Assembly: GCF_006476605.1 (NCBI RefSeq)
Contig: NZ_ML636812.1
Span: forward strand, 25,045-89,044
Length of the DNA stretch: 64,000 nt
Source of the DNA: Brucella gallinifaecis
GTDB lineage: Bacteria > Pseudomonadota > Alphaproteobacteria > Rhizobiales > Rhizobiaceae
Direction: 5' to 3'
The notes under the pieces are model-generated. The model did not search any database. It was not told the origin of the DNA and saw only the letters and a program-made list of their open reading frames with translations. The position numbers and the translations under genes are program-made. Shown one piece after another: positions 9,051 through 18,225 of the stretch (positions are counted from its first letter, which is position 1; every line of letters starts with the position of its first letter).

Positions 9051-9809
9051 TCAGACGACAGGGTTCACATGAACCTTGCAATAAACCTTACGAATGTAAC
9101 CGGTCGTCTTCCAAGCATTGGAAACGCTGCGGTTAACGAGAAATGCTTCATAGGGTTTGAACAGGCGGCTTTCACCGATTGCATTGGTGATTTCCACGTC
9201 TCCTTCGATGAAATACATCAACTCGTAGTCACCGAATGCAGCAAGTTTACGGGTATAGGCGGTGGCTTCCCAAAGGCCGACGGAAAAATGCCCGCCATTG
9301 CTTGTATATATGACCTTGCGACCGACAATTGGTCTTGGGCTCGTCAAAATAAGATCAGCTGCGGGTCCATCGATGGCATCGAGTTTCTCATCAAGTCGCG
9401 GAACCACGACCGCCAGTTCGTCCGCATTATCTACCGTTGCAGTCTCACCACTGTGCAGCATAAAGAAAATACGCGTATTCTCACCCTGTTTCCAATGCGC
9501 ACGAAGCCCACGCGGAAATGCTGCTGTCTCGTTTCTGGTAAGCTTTGTTACACGGCCTTTCGCATCCGTGACGCTGATTTCACCCTCAACGACGATCAAA
9601 AACAATTCAACCGGCAGGCTTGCAACCTCGCCATCGAAAGCGCGCAGAACAGCTTCACCTGCGAACATGCCATGCTCATCGTTACGTGTATAATAAAAGC
9701 CACGCTTGAAAAACGCATTCTTCGACAGATCTGTGTTCTCTTCGTCTATCCATGGCAGAAAGGCAGCGCTTCGGTTTTCAGAAGGATTGAACTCGATAAT
9801 GGGAAACAT
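9051..9809 (-). CDS. Two-domain cupin protein
   Basis: A 252-residue protein with two cupin-like halves: first around VELFLIVVEGEISVTDAKG, second around YELMYFIEGDVEITNAIGE. The start at 9809 is chosen over a much longer open frame because AAGGACAG lies just upstream and the extra N-terminal sequence overlaps the neighbouring oxidase gene and looks non-coding. Cupins of this kind include metal-dependent catabolic enzymes and ligand sensors; no catalytic set could be assigned. It sits between the FAD oxidase and the amino acid importer, so it probably takes part in the same pathway. Confidence 0.75.
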   Translation of the reverse strand: MFPIIEFNPSENRSAAFLPWIDEENTDLSKNAFFKRGFYYTRNDEHGMFAGEAVLRAFDGEVASLPVELFLIVVEGEISVTDAKGRVTKLTRNETAAFPRGLRAHWKQGENTRIFFMLHSGETATVDNADELAVVVPRLDEKLDAIDGPAADLILTSPRPIVGRKVIYTSNGGHFSVGLWEATAYTRKLAAFGDYELMYFIEGDVEITNAIGESRLFKPYEAFLVNRSVSNAWKTTGYIRKVYCKVHVNPVV

Positions 9810-9864
9810 TTTCTGTCCTTGTTGATAATCAAGAATTTTGGCATCACACTGATGGATCGGCAAT

Positions 9865-11217
9865 TCAGCGGCCTTTATTGAGGCCCGCGTTTTCCCCGAG
9901 CTTTGAATAGAATAAATCAGAAACCCTATCATGAGCTCTGTTCCAGTTGATGAGCGCAGAGACCAGAGGCCGGTGAAATGCGTGCCAGATTTTAGGCTGC
10001 AAGGGGCTGATTGGATGCACCGCTTCCTCAGGCCGCGATAATGCGTGGGCAGCCAGATCGCGCCCCATGATCGTGCCGATAGCGATACCACGTCCGCTGA
10101 AACCATAGCCCGACCACAGACCGGGTGCGAGCGCGTGGAGCTTTGGGTATTCATCCACAGTCATATCGACCCAACCGCCCCAGCTCTCCCCCCATTTCAG
10201 GCCTTTGAGCTGCGGATATGTCATTTCAATCCGCCGAATGGCAGAGCGCACATAAGCCTTCCCATCCATAGCAAAAGGCGGTCCATCAATACCGATCTGC
10301 AAACGCCCGTCAGGCCAGATGCGGATACCGGAGTAAAGCTTGCGCGTATCGTTCAATGACTGACGACCCGGCAATACGGTCGCGAGCTGTGTTTTATTCA
10401 ATGGTTCACTGACAATCTGGTAGGCGCGCACCGGAAAAACCTCGCGCCCTATCGCGGGGAAAAGCGCGTTACTCGTAAAGGCATTGGTCGCAAGCAAAAC
10501 TGCGTCAGCCCTTATCTCACCGCCATTCGTCTTGGCGACCCAGCCGCTTTTGTCGCGCCGCAATCCAAGAACTGCGGTTTTCTCATGAATAAGCGCACCA
10601 GCCCCGATTGCCGCGCGTGCCAGACCGCGGGCATAGCCCAATGGATTGAGTGACCCACCGCGGCGGTCGTGAAGCGCTACACGATAACGCGGACTACCCG
10701 TCACAGTCCTGCAATCATCGCCTTCCAGCAATTCGACCGGATATCCGCGTCGTACAAGGTCCTCAACGGTTCTTGCCAGACCCGCCTCTTTCGAGGGTAT
10801 ATGGGCTGCAATCAGATTACCCGTGCGCACAACGTCACACGTCATCCCATGTTTTTCGACCAGACCGAAAACAAGGTCGGGCGCATGCGCGGCAGCTTGA
10901 TTAATGCGTTCGGCCACATCGGAAGGAAAATCTGTTTCTATTTGCGCTGGCATGAATTTGGCTGAAGCCGCAACCTGTCCCCATGCGCGACCTGAGCCAC
11001 CCCAACCGATATGCCGCGCATCCAGCACACGCACATCAACACCGGCTTCAGCCAATGTCAGAGCCGCAGAAAGACCGGTGAACCCTGCACCAACCACAAT
11101 CACATCTGCTTTTGCATCGGCCTCAAAATTATGTGTTTCAGGTGCACTTTCAGTCCGCGCATCAAAGTAATGCGAAACGGGCTGCTGGCGGGCAGAAAGC
11201 AGGAAAGATGGCTTCAT
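9865..11217 (-). CDS. FAD-dependent amine/pipecolate oxidase-like enzyme (PuuB/AmaA type)
   Basis: A 450-residue flavoprotein of the DAO superfamily. The FAD-binding GAGFTG is at residues 43-48 and is followed by GWGGSGRAWGQVAAS, the glycine-rich stretch seen in gamma-glutamylputrescine oxidase PuuB and in the L-pipecolate oxidase AmaA of pseudomonads. The C-terminus has WSGYGFSGRGIAIGT. The start at 11217 (MKPSFLL) is preferred over 11238. It is the first gene of the minus-strand operon and faces the imino-acid reductase gene, which would fit oxidation of L-pipecolate made by that reductase. The exact substrate is inferred, not shown. Confidence 0.76.
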   Translation of the reverse strand: MKPSFLLSARQQPVSHYFDARTESAPETHNFEADAKADVIVVGAGFTGLSAALTLAEAGVDVRVLDARHIGWGGSGRAWGQVAASAKFMPAQIETDFPSDVAERINQAAAHAPDLVFGLVEKHGMTCDVVRTGNLIAAHIPSKEAGLARTVEDLVRRGYPVELLEGDDCRTVTGSPRYRVALHDRRGGSLNPLGYARGLARAAIGAGALIHEKTAVLGLRRDKSGWVAKTNGGEIRADAVLLATNAFTSNALFPAIGREVFPVRAYQIVSEPLNKTQLATVLPGRQSLNDTRKLYSGIRIWPDGRLQIGIDGPPFAMDGKAYVRSAIRRIEMTYPQLKGLKWGESWGGWVDMTVDEYPKLHALAPGLWSGYGFSGRGIAIGTIMGRDLAAHALSRPEEAVHPISPLQPKIWHAFHRPLVSALINWNRAHDRVSDLFYSKLGENAGLNKGR

Positions 11218-11498
11218 AATGCTCTGGCATTCACGCATGCATCCATATGGATGATCATATTAGAAAACAAGCATTTTAATGACACAGGCAAGCCAGAACT
11301 GCGCGGTACCCGATACTATATCGTGCTATATATAAAGAATAATATTCTAATTTTATGGCATATGACGCAAATTCAAAAATCTATGATTTGTTATATAAGA
11401 GATGCCTTAGAATTTGCTGGAAATAACGATATGAAGCAAGTTATCCATCACAGGGCCACTCTGCAATCCTCTCAAATACCACATCCACGGACAATCCT
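11218..11498. promoter_or_regulatory. Divergent promoter region between oxidase operon and imino-acid reductase
   Basis: A 281-bp AT-rich stretch separates the start codons of the minus-strand oxidase operon and the plus-strand reductase gene. It must hold both promoters. Several TATATA-like tracts are present around 11320-11350, but no operator repeat or regulator gene was recognised. Confidence 0.45.
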
Positions 11499-12506
11499 AT
11501 GAACAGACACATGTCAAAAGATGAAGCCCTGCGATTTGTTCAGGTCATCTTGATCAAAAACGGCGCCGATGGGCGGGTTGCTGACATTATTGCGGACTGT
11601 CTTGTTCGTGCCGAGTGTGATGGTGTGCACAGTCATGGTTTGGCTCGCCTTCCCGATCATATCGCTTCAATCCGGGCAGGATGGGCAAACCCCACCACAT
11701 TGCCCGATATTACAGAAGTCCGCAGCGGTATTTTACGTGTGGATGGCAATAATGGCTTCACTCCTGTTGCAGCGAAGCTTGCACGTGAGCAACTCGCTGA
11801 TATGGCACGGCGTGAAGGCATGGCCGCGCTCTGTGCACGCAACTCCCATCATATTGGTGCTTTATGGTGTGATATTGAGCCCTTGGCAGAGATGAACTTC
11901 GTTGCTTTCAACTTCGTCCACTCGCGCCCACGTATGGCGCCTTATGGAGCGAGCAAAGCCTTGATTGGCACAAATGCCATGGCCTTTTCGTTTCCCGACG
12001 GGAAAGGCGGCGCTATCACTTTCGATCAGGCTTCAAGTCTGCTGTCACTGGGTGATGTAAGGCTTCATGCTCAGCAGGACAAGGAATTGCCGGAAGGCGT
12101 GGGGCTGACGCGTAGCGGGCTTCCCACCACAGACGCTTCCGAAATTATGGCGGGAGGACCCTTGCTACCATTTGGTGGACACAAGGGAGCGTCAATCGCC
12201 ATGATGGTCGAAGTGATGGCGGCAGCCATGACTGGGGCCGCTTTTGGTTTTGAAGATCGCTCTTCTGCCTATCCAGGTGCGGCAAGCTCCAATGCCGGTC
12301 AGTTTCTGCTAGTATTATCTCCCGAAGCCACATCGGGAAACAGTGCAATGGAACGTTTCGCGGATTTCGTCACACATCTTCATTCCGATCCCGCTGTGCG
12401 ATTGCCTGGCGAGCGGCGACACGCCAACCGGGCAAAAACCGAGACAGAAGGTTTGATCATCGGCGAGGATCTGGCCCAGCGCCTTTCTGCACTTCAGGAT
12501 GACTGA
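11499..12506 (+). CDS. Ldh2-family oxidoreductase, probable delta1-piperideine/pyrroline-2-carboxylate reductase
   Basis: A 335-residue member of the malate/L-lactate dehydrogenase-2 family. It has the N-terminal RAECDGVHSHGLARLP (family DxxGxxSHG motif), NSHHIGALW and LPFGGHKGASIAMMVE. This family uses NAD(P)H and includes DpkA, which reduces delta1-piperideine-2-carboxylate to L-pipecolate in D-lysine breakdown, as well as malate, sulfolactate and ureidoglycolate dehydrogenases. Divergent placement opposite a pipecolate-oxidase-like gene and a DadA-like gene favours the imino-acid role. Its 3' end overlaps the convergent OYE gene by 13 bp. Confidence 0.75.
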   Translation: MNRHMSKDEALRFVQVILIKNGADGRVADIIADCLVRAECDGVHSHGLARLPDHIASIRAGWANPTTLPDITEVRSGILRVDGNNGFTPVAAKLAREQLADMARREGMAALCARNSHHIGALWCDIEPLAEMNFVAFNFVHSRPRMAPYGASKALIGTNAMAFSFPDGKGGAITFDQASSLLSLGDVRLHAQQDKELPEGVGLTRSGLPTTDASEIMAGGPLLPFGGHKGASIAMMVEVMAAAMTGAAFGFEDRSSAYPGAASSNAGQFLLVLSPEATSGNSAMERFADFVTHLHSDPAVRLPGERRHANRAKTETEGLIIGEDLAQRLSALQDD

Positions 12507-13603
12507 ACGAGCAGATCACGGAATTGGCGCGGCTGACTGCGCAAATATTGCGGAGCAGCTTCAATTTTTTCCCCGAAATGGGCCGCAGCATGCCATGGCC
12601 AGCGCGGATCATAAAGAACTGTACGCGCAAGAGCTACGAGATCCGCATCACCTGTTGCCAGAATGGCCTCTGCCTGCTCGAATTCCGTAATCAGTCCGAC
12701 GGCAACCACCGGCATATTTGTCTCTGCCTTCACAGCCCTTGATAGCGGTACCTGATAGCTCGGCCCGACCGGAATTGCCTGCCGCGCATCAAGCCCACCG
12801 CTCGAAACATGAATGGCAGCACAGCCGCGCTTTTCGAGTTCCTGCGCGAAGGCAATGGTCTGCTCAATATCCCATCCCTGCTCGACCCAGTCAGTGCCGG
12901 AAACGCGCACTGTTACAGGTCGCTCGGCAGGAAAGACTGAACGAACGGCATCGAACACTTCGAGTGGAAAGCGTAGACGATTTTCCAGAGATCCTCCATA
13001 TTCATCCTCGCGCTGATTTGAAAGCGGCGACAAAAACTGATGCAGAAGATAACCATGCGCGGCATGAACCTGAACTGCATCCAGTCCAAGACGGCCAGCA
13101 CGGCGCGCAGCTTCGGCAAACGCATCGCGAAGCGCTTTCAAGGTATCCTTGTCGGCTGCTACAGGCGCATTATCATTCGGACTGAAAGGCAAGGCGGAAG
13201 GTGCAATCGTTTGCCAACCATTGGTTTTATCGGGAGCAATCTGGGCTCCGCCGTTCCATGGCAGGTCCGTGGACGCTTTGCGTCCTGCATGCGCCAACTG
13301 GATAGCTATGGGCACATTCGACCATTTACGAATGCCTGAGAGAGTGCGTCCCAACGCAGCTTCACATTTGTCCGAATAAAGGCCGACATCTGCGTAACTG
13401 ATGCGCCCTTCTGGAGCCACCGCCGTCGCTTCGATCGTGAGCAAGCCTGCACCCGACAAAGCAAGATTCCCAAGATGCATGAGATGCCAATCAGTGGTCT
13501 CACCATTTTCTGCGGAGTATTGGCACATCGGCGCAATGACAATGCGATTGCTCAGCTTTAATGCACCAATATTGATGGGAGAAAACAGTTGCGTCTGACT
13601 CAT
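12494..13603 (-). CDS. NADH:flavin oxidoreductase, Old Yellow Enzyme family (YqjM/NamA-like)
   Basis: A 369-residue FMN-dependent TIM-barrel enzyme. The N-terminal SNRIVIAPMCQYSAENG places a cysteine at residue 27 in the position typical of the YqjM/NamA class, and VQVHAAHGYLLHQFLSP contains the conserved substrate-binding His pair region. QREDEYGGS and the C-terminal ALARTVLYDPRWPWHAA are also family hallmarks. Such enzymes reduce activated C=C bonds and nitro groups using NADPH. It converges with the reductase gene and has no operon partner. Confidence 0.88.
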   Translation of the reverse strand: MSQTQLFSPINIGALKLSNRIVIAPMCQYSAENGETTDWHLMHLGNLALSGAGLLTIEATAVAPEGRISYADVGLYSDKCEAALGRTLSGIRKWSNVPIAIQLAHAGRKASTDLPWNGGAQIAPDKTNGWQTIAPSALPFSPNDNAPVAADKDTLKALRDAFAEAARRAGRLGLDAVQVHAAHGYLLHQFLSPLSNQREDEYGGSLENRLRFPLEVFDAVRSVFPAERPVTVRVSGTDWVEQGWDIEQTIAFAQELEKRGCAAIHVSSGGLDARQAIPVGPSYQVPLSRAVKAETNMPVVAVGLITEFEQAEAILATGDADLVALARTVLYDPRWPWHAAAHFGEKIEAAPQYLRSQPRQFRDLLVQSS

Positions 13604-13882
13604 GATCCGCTCAGCCTCAGTTGAAATATTCGAATTCGACCGCCCGATACTGGGTTTGAAAATTACCCTGAGGTCTAATCCTATGGAACTACCGTTACAA
13701 GCTCTTTAGTTGGAGTATAAGAACCTCATTTGCACTCACATTTTGAATATAATCCCAAGCGATATTACTGTTCTGGAAATGGCGCATTGATTTGGACAAG
13801 GGAGCTTTCATTTTTGCCGAGCTCATGGTTTTGGTGATAACCAGCTTTTTATGGAGTTCACTGGTGCTGACATATTGATTAA

Positions 13883-14068
13883 AACGCTCTCAAAAGTCAT
13901 GTTGTGGCAAATGTCAATTATCGCGCGCATAAAGGACTGAACAATCGAATAGAGAATTCACACTCACCATTTCGTAACGACAGTGAACTCGGTAAGATTT
14001 TCAGTCGATTGGATCATTGCAGTACTTTGTATCAATTTTCTCAGCTACCCAAAACTCCTTTGTTTTAA
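13883..14068 (+). pseudogene. Degraded IS6-family transposase C-terminal fragment
   Basis: A 61-codon open stretch between a TAA at 13880 and a TAA at 14066 contains YRAHKGLNNRIENSHSPFR. This matches, from memory, the conserved (E)HRSHKGLNNRAENSH-x-P-x-R segment near the C-terminus of one branch of IS6-family DDE transposases, whose glutamate is the third catalytic acid. The sequence after FR has drifted and stops early, and nothing recognisable as the N-terminal two thirds lies upstream, so this is a relic of an old insertion. No intact terminal repeats were found around it. The rest of the gap 13604-14295 holds no gene I can support. Confidence 0.55.
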
Positions 14069-14295
14069 AAGAATTAATCTTTCCGCTAATCAGAGCCAAG
14101 CGCATCGTTAAAGTGCTATCGCTGGATGGAAAGCAGCGTCTATCAAACTTGCCTGAAATTCACCGATTGGCTTCAATACTTATGAGCTTTCAAACAATGT
14201 AACAGCACCAATAAAAGGCCAAGACTTAGATCAACCCGACATCGCCCCATCGCAGTAGAAATAATTCAGAAAAAACTGCTAAGGTCTATCTAAAA

Positions 14296-15021
14296 TCAGA
14301 TTTGTACAGAATACGTTTCTGCATTAACCTTGTGATGCGCTTTGATTTCGGCAGCAACAAGCTCTTGCAGCTTCCATAAATTGCGGTCGCGAATACCTTT
14401 TTCTTCCAGGTGCCTGACGGTGTGATAAAGGTATTCGGCGCATGATCCAACATGACCACAGGCGCGTGCCAAAACATGCGCCACAGACTCCAGCGATAAG
14501 CCATTTAGCACTCGGTCGCCACGCGGTCCGGCCCAGAAGGTCAAAGCGCGAACAGGGCCTTCCGGTGTGTCGACCGCGACCCAGCGGATGCTGTAAGCGT
14601 CACTCATTGAACTGATTTCACGGCGGATCATACGCTGTATCTGCGCAAGCCGGTCTTCTTCCGATAAACGAAAAACAATCCCGTTGCAGCTACCGCCACG
14701 CCTTAATGCGAGCATTAGTCCGGGTTGGCTTTGAGTGCCGCGCCAGCGAGTCAATCTAAGACAGAAAGAGCGATGCCAGCCCTTCACGCCGCCATGGCGC
14801 CAGCCAACAGCATTAAAGTCAGGCTTCCAAATAAGCGAACCGTAGGCAAAGACCCATAGTGGTGTGTCTCCACTCTCAAGAAACAGCTTTTCCGACAGGG
14901 CTTCAACATCTTGATCTGTTATGGGAATTCGATGAGGCTCTGGCCCCCGATCAACTTCAGTCCGAATGCTTAATGAAACCAATTCCTCAGTCAGGGTCAT
15001 TCTGGATGCAAAATCACTCAC
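14296..15021 (-). CDS. chaC: ChaC-like glutathione-specific gamma-glutamylcyclotransferase
   Basis: A 241-residue protein with the ChaC glycine loop VFAYGSLIW at residues 57-65, then FNAVGWRHGGVKGWHRSFCL and RGGSCNGIVFRL, all conserved in the family. ChaC cleaves the gamma-glutamyl bond of glutathione to give 5-oxoproline and Cys-Gly in the cytosol. This fits a neighbourhood rich in putative sulfur-compound enzymes, although it is separately placed and not obviously co-transcribed with them. About 240 residues is normal for bacterial ChaC. Confidence 0.88.
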   Translation of the reverse strand: MSDFASRMTLTEELVSLSIRTEVDRGPEPHRIPITDQDVEALSEKLFLESGDTPLWVFAYGSLIWKPDFNAVGWRHGGVKGWHRSFCLRLTRWRGTQSQPGLMLALRRGGSCNGIVFRLSEEDRLAQIQRMIRREISSMSDAYSIRWVAVDTPEGPVRALTFWAGPRGDRVLNGLSLESVAHVLARACGHVGSCAEYLYHTVRHLEEKGIRDRNLWKLQELVAAEIKAHHKVNAETYSVQI

Positions 15022-15096
15022 TGTGCTTTTCCTGTTGAACCCAATTTCACTTTCTACAATTCACACGGCAAATATGAAACGAATTTGGCATTTTAC

Positions 15097-15369
15097 TCAA
15101 GGCCTGAAAGAGGCTCTTGCATCATCAAGCTGGCGGATACTGGAAAACAGCGATTCACGATCTAATAAGTGACGCTCGAACAATGCGATAAAGGTTGTAT
15201 TATCGGCAACATGCGGAAGAGGAGCCGACTGCGCTCGACGCAGGCTGTCATTTGCAGCCTGTTTTGCAACTTCAACAGCAGTCAATAAGGATGCGATGGT
15301 TCCTCGATCTTTCAAGCATTGGCCATAACCCTTTGATAAAGAGTGCTGATAATCTGACTGAGTTTGCAT
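15097..15369 (-). CDS. Small hypothetical protein (about 90 residues)
   Basis: Not recognised. The frame can be read from 15642, but the portion before residue 92 is basic and low in typical coding character, so the ATG at 15369, with AGGAG about 11 bases upstream, is the more likely start. The product (MQTQSDYQHSLSKGYGQCLK...) looks soluble and helical with no signal peptide or membrane segment. It lies 75 bp upstream of chaC on the same strand and could be co-transcribed. It may still be spurious. Confidence 0.4.
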   Translation of the reverse strand: MQTQSDYQHSLSKGYGQCLKDRGTIASLLTAVEVAKQAANDSLRRAQSAPLPHVADNTTFIALFERHLLDRESLFSSIRQLDDARASFRP

Positions 15370-15949
15370 CGTGATCACATCTCCTATCAATAGCACTGAT
15401 GATCTATTGTTTATGCGCTTATTGTACGTTCTTGAACGCCACTGAAGCGAGGTACTCAAAGCTATATCTTTACCACGATTTGAAATATCGACACTTTGAT
15501 GGGCAAAGCTGAGCAAAAAACCGCCTCTTGGCAGCTCATGTAACAAAAATCGCGCTTGCGCTGTCGCTCTGTCTTCTCGTCTGGAAAATAAGCTTTTTGA
15601 TTTCGTGCGAACCCTGAAAACGCACAATACCTTGTCATACATCCTCCCCTCAGGATTGACTTATCGCCGTCCCACTTGATTTAAGAAAAAAGACTGACCT
15701 ATGTTACTTGCGCAAAAGCTCATAACGTCGCCATGATAAAGTAGATATGCACCTCCACATGTCACAATTTTAAGTACACATCCAATGATAATCGCGAAAA
15801 TTCCAATTTCAAACGTTTACCATTCAGTATCCTCACAGCATGAAACACACTTAATGCAGATTTTATCAGCGACTTATTTTGTAGAAAACTAAAATCAATG
15901 AAACGCGAACGGCGCAATCACCCGCCGCCCAATAGTGTTGTCAGTAATA
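15370..15949. other. Non-coding gap, nothing recognised
   Basis: About 580 bp between the small hypothetical gene and the NtaA-type monooxygenase, if the shorter start of the former is accepted. No RNA gene, repeat or convincing terminator was recognised on either strand. Confidence 0.4.
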
Positions 15950-17218
15950 TCAAGCTGATAGGCCTATATTGCCTTTTAATGTACTTGTCGAATATTCTTC
16001 ACGATAGACACCCTTGTCCTGCAAAATAGGAATGACCTTTTCGACAAATTCATCAAAGCCGCCTGGCGTGAGATGTGGTGCAAAAACGAATCCATCAGCG
16101 GCATCGGCCTGAACATAGGTGTTGATTTCATTCGCAATAGTTTCCGGCGTACCAACAAATTCCTGTCGCGCTGTAACCTTGATAATCAGATCGCGTATGC
16201 TGAGTTTATCCTGTTCAGCAAGCTTGCGCCATGCTCGCGCGGTATCGATGCGGTCATCATAACGGTTGGCACGCCCCAGAGCCAATTGGTCATGTGAAAC
16301 ATCCGGTTCCAGTTCCGGCAGAGGCCCATCCGGGTCATAACTGGAAAGATCACGGTTCCAAACCTGTTCCAGAAACGTAATGGCAGATTTAGGGCTAACC
16401 TGCTGAAGACGGATTTGACGCAGCTTGTGCTGAGCATCCTCTTGTGTATCGCCGACAACAAAATTTGCCCCCGGTAAAATTTTGAGTGAATCGGGACTGC
16501 GTCCATAATGTGCCAGACGTTGTTTGACATCGCGGTAGAACTGCTGACCGGCTTCAAGTGTGCCATGCCGCGAATAAATAACGTCGGCATGACTTGCGGC
16601 CAGCTCCCGGCCTTCTTCAGAGTCACCAGCTTGAGCAATTACAGGCGCACCTTGCGGTAATGGTGCTAAATCAGAAAGGCCAGCAATATCAAAGTGCCTG
16701 GATTTGAATGAAAAGGCACCGCCCGCCCAGATTTTCTGAGCAGCATCCAGGAATTCTCGTGCCCGTTCATAGCGTTCCTTGAATGGCAGATGATCGCCCC
16801 GTCTGAAATTCGCGCCCGTGAATGCGCCGGGCGAAGTCACTACATTCCAGCCAGCACGACCAGCCGAAAGGTGATCAAAAGTCGCGAGTTGTCGTGCAAG
16901 CGCATAAGGCTCGTTGAACGTGGTTGTCAGCGTGCCAATCAGTCCGACATTTTCGGTAATAGCAGAAAGGGCGGTCAGAATGGCCAGTGTATTCGGGCGG
17001 CCTGCAACATCAAGCTCGTGCAACTTGCCCTTTTGCTCGCGTACCCGCAAACCTTCCGCAAGAAAGATAAAATCAAATTTTCCGCGTTCGATTGTTTTGG
17101 CAAAATGCCTGAACGAAGAAAACTCGATCTGGCTGCCTGCGGCCGGATCGCTCCAGACTGTGAAATTATTGACACCCGGAAATTGTGCTCCGAGAATAAC
17201 CTGCTTCAGCTTTGTCAT
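15950..17218 (-). CDS. NtaA/SnaA/DszA-family FMN-dependent monooxygenase
   Basis: A 422-residue flavin monooxygenase of the nitrilotriacetate/dibenzothiophene-sulfone class. Landmarks: FDFIFLAEGLRV near residue 50, LSAGRAGWNVVTSPGAF near 120-135 (the family's GRxGWNxVTS block), and APVIAQAGDSEEGRELA. Such enzymes use reduced FMN and oxygen to cleave C-N or C-S bonds and need a separate flavin reductase, not seen nearby. It is last in the GNAT-LLM-LLM-NtaA minus-strand unit (18 bp after the preceding gene). Confidence 0.86.
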   Translation of the reverse strand: MTKLKQVILGAQFPGVNNFTVWSDPAAGSQIEFSSFRHFAKTIERGKFDFIFLAEGLRVREQKGKLHELDVAGRPNTLAILTALSAITENVGLIGTLTTTFNEPYALARQLATFDHLSAGRAGWNVVTSPGAFTGANFRRGDHLPFKERYERAREFLDAAQKIWAGGAFSFKSRHFDIAGLSDLAPLPQGAPVIAQAGDSEEGRELAASHADVIYSRHGTLEAGQQFYRDVKQRLAHYGRSPDSLKILPGANFVVGDTQEDAQHKLRQIRLQQVSPKSAITFLEQVWNRDLSSYDPDGPLPELEPDVSHDQLALGRANRYDDRIDTARAWRKLAEQDKLSIRDLIIKVTARQEFVGTPETIANEINTYVQADAADGFVFAPHLTPGGFDEFVEKVIPILQDKGVYREEYSTSTLKGNIGLSA

Positions 17219-17235
17219 TTTCCCGGTTCCTTCCT

Positions 17236-18210
17236 TCAGGCGGCAGTCGAATAACGATTGAGTGCTTCGGGCAGACCAAACCGCGCCCGTAGCGTAGTGC
17301 CTTTCGTCTCACGGATGAGGTTGTGGGCGTGCAACGCCGGCAGCAATTCTTTCAAAACAAAATCGCTTTGCGATTGCGGGTCAGACAAAAGCAACCTTAT
17401 GCCGAAAGCACCCCATGCTTTGTTCTCGGTGATGTTATCGATTATTTCCCGAACATCAGGTTTGTCTGAAAGCGTGAGATCTGCAATGACCAAAGAAGCT
17501 GCACTTGCTGCTTTTATAAGCGGTTGATTTTGTGAAACCAAAACTACATCTGCGCTTTGCACAGCAGTCAGGTCATCAACATTCGAAAGCGTTGCGGCGA
17601 TGATTGGTTGTCCCTGCGGCGGTCGGGGAGTGATCGAAGGCCCGAGTACGCGAAAATTCTCGCTCTCGAAATTGATGTAATGAAGTTTGGATGCATCAAG
17701 GAAACGCTGTGTTTGCTTATCACGGATGACGGCATCGTCCTCCCAGCTATCCCAAAGCCTGCGGATAACCTCAATTGCGTCCTTTGTGTCAGTAATAAGC
17801 GCCTGTTGATCAAGTGACGGATAACCGTTCAATGTGCCCGTTGCCTTGTGCGTTTCGTGATTGCGATCCTCTGTAAGTCGCTGTGCGAGAAGACCGGCTC
17901 GTCCTTCGCTGACATAATCAAGTGTCGCAATCGCGGTAGAAACATGAAACGGTTCCAGAAAATTCAGCGGAGCCCCTGCAATAATACCAATATTATTGAG
18001 ATGTGGTGCCAGCCAGTTTGCCAGCAGAATGGCATCCAGACCGTCATTACTTTGGGCCGCGAATTCATCTTCCAATGTCAGAAAGGCAAATGCATTGTCA
18101 AACGGCTTTGCCAGTTCCGTCCAGAATTGTCGCAGCGATGTGTTGTTATTTTGAGGCTTGGTTGCTGCGCTGATGCCAATGCCGAAAAGCAGACCGTCAG
18201 ATTGCGTCAT
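17236..18210 (-). CDS. Luciferase-like flavin-dependent monooxygenase (divergent LLM protein)
   Basis: A 324-residue protein of the bacterial luciferase-like fold. Support comes from the HVSTAIATLDYVSEGRAGLLAQ segment (read as VSTAIATLDYVSEGRAG) typical of flavin-binding barrels, and from RPPQGQPIIAATLSNVDD. It is shorter and more diverged than its neighbours and lacks the clear GRxGWN block, so its activity is less certain. It sits between two other LLM genes with 15-17 bp gaps, so the three are probably one operon. Confidence 0.75.
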   Translation of the reverse strand: MTQSDGLLFGIGISAATKPQNNNTSLRQFWTELAKPFDNAFAFLTLEDEFAAQSNDGLDAILLANWLAPHLNNIGIIAGAPLNFLEPFHVSTAIATLDYVSEGRAGLLAQRLTEDRNHETHKATGTLNGYPSLDQQALITDTKDAIEVIRRLWDSWEDDAVIRDKQTQRFLDASKLHYINFESENFRVLGPSITPRPPQGQPIIAATLSNVDDLTAVQSADVVLVSQNQPLIKAASAASLVIADLTLSDKPDVREIIDNITENKAWGAFGIRLLLSDPQSQSDFVLKELLPALHAHNLIRETKGTTLRARFGLPEALNRYSTAA

Positions 18211-18225
18211 GACTTTATTCCGATC

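Noticed and set aside
14017..14202. Plus-strand 61-codon frame in the OYE-chaC gap
   Set aside because: No ribosome site or homology, and it partly overlaps the IS6 relic in another frame.
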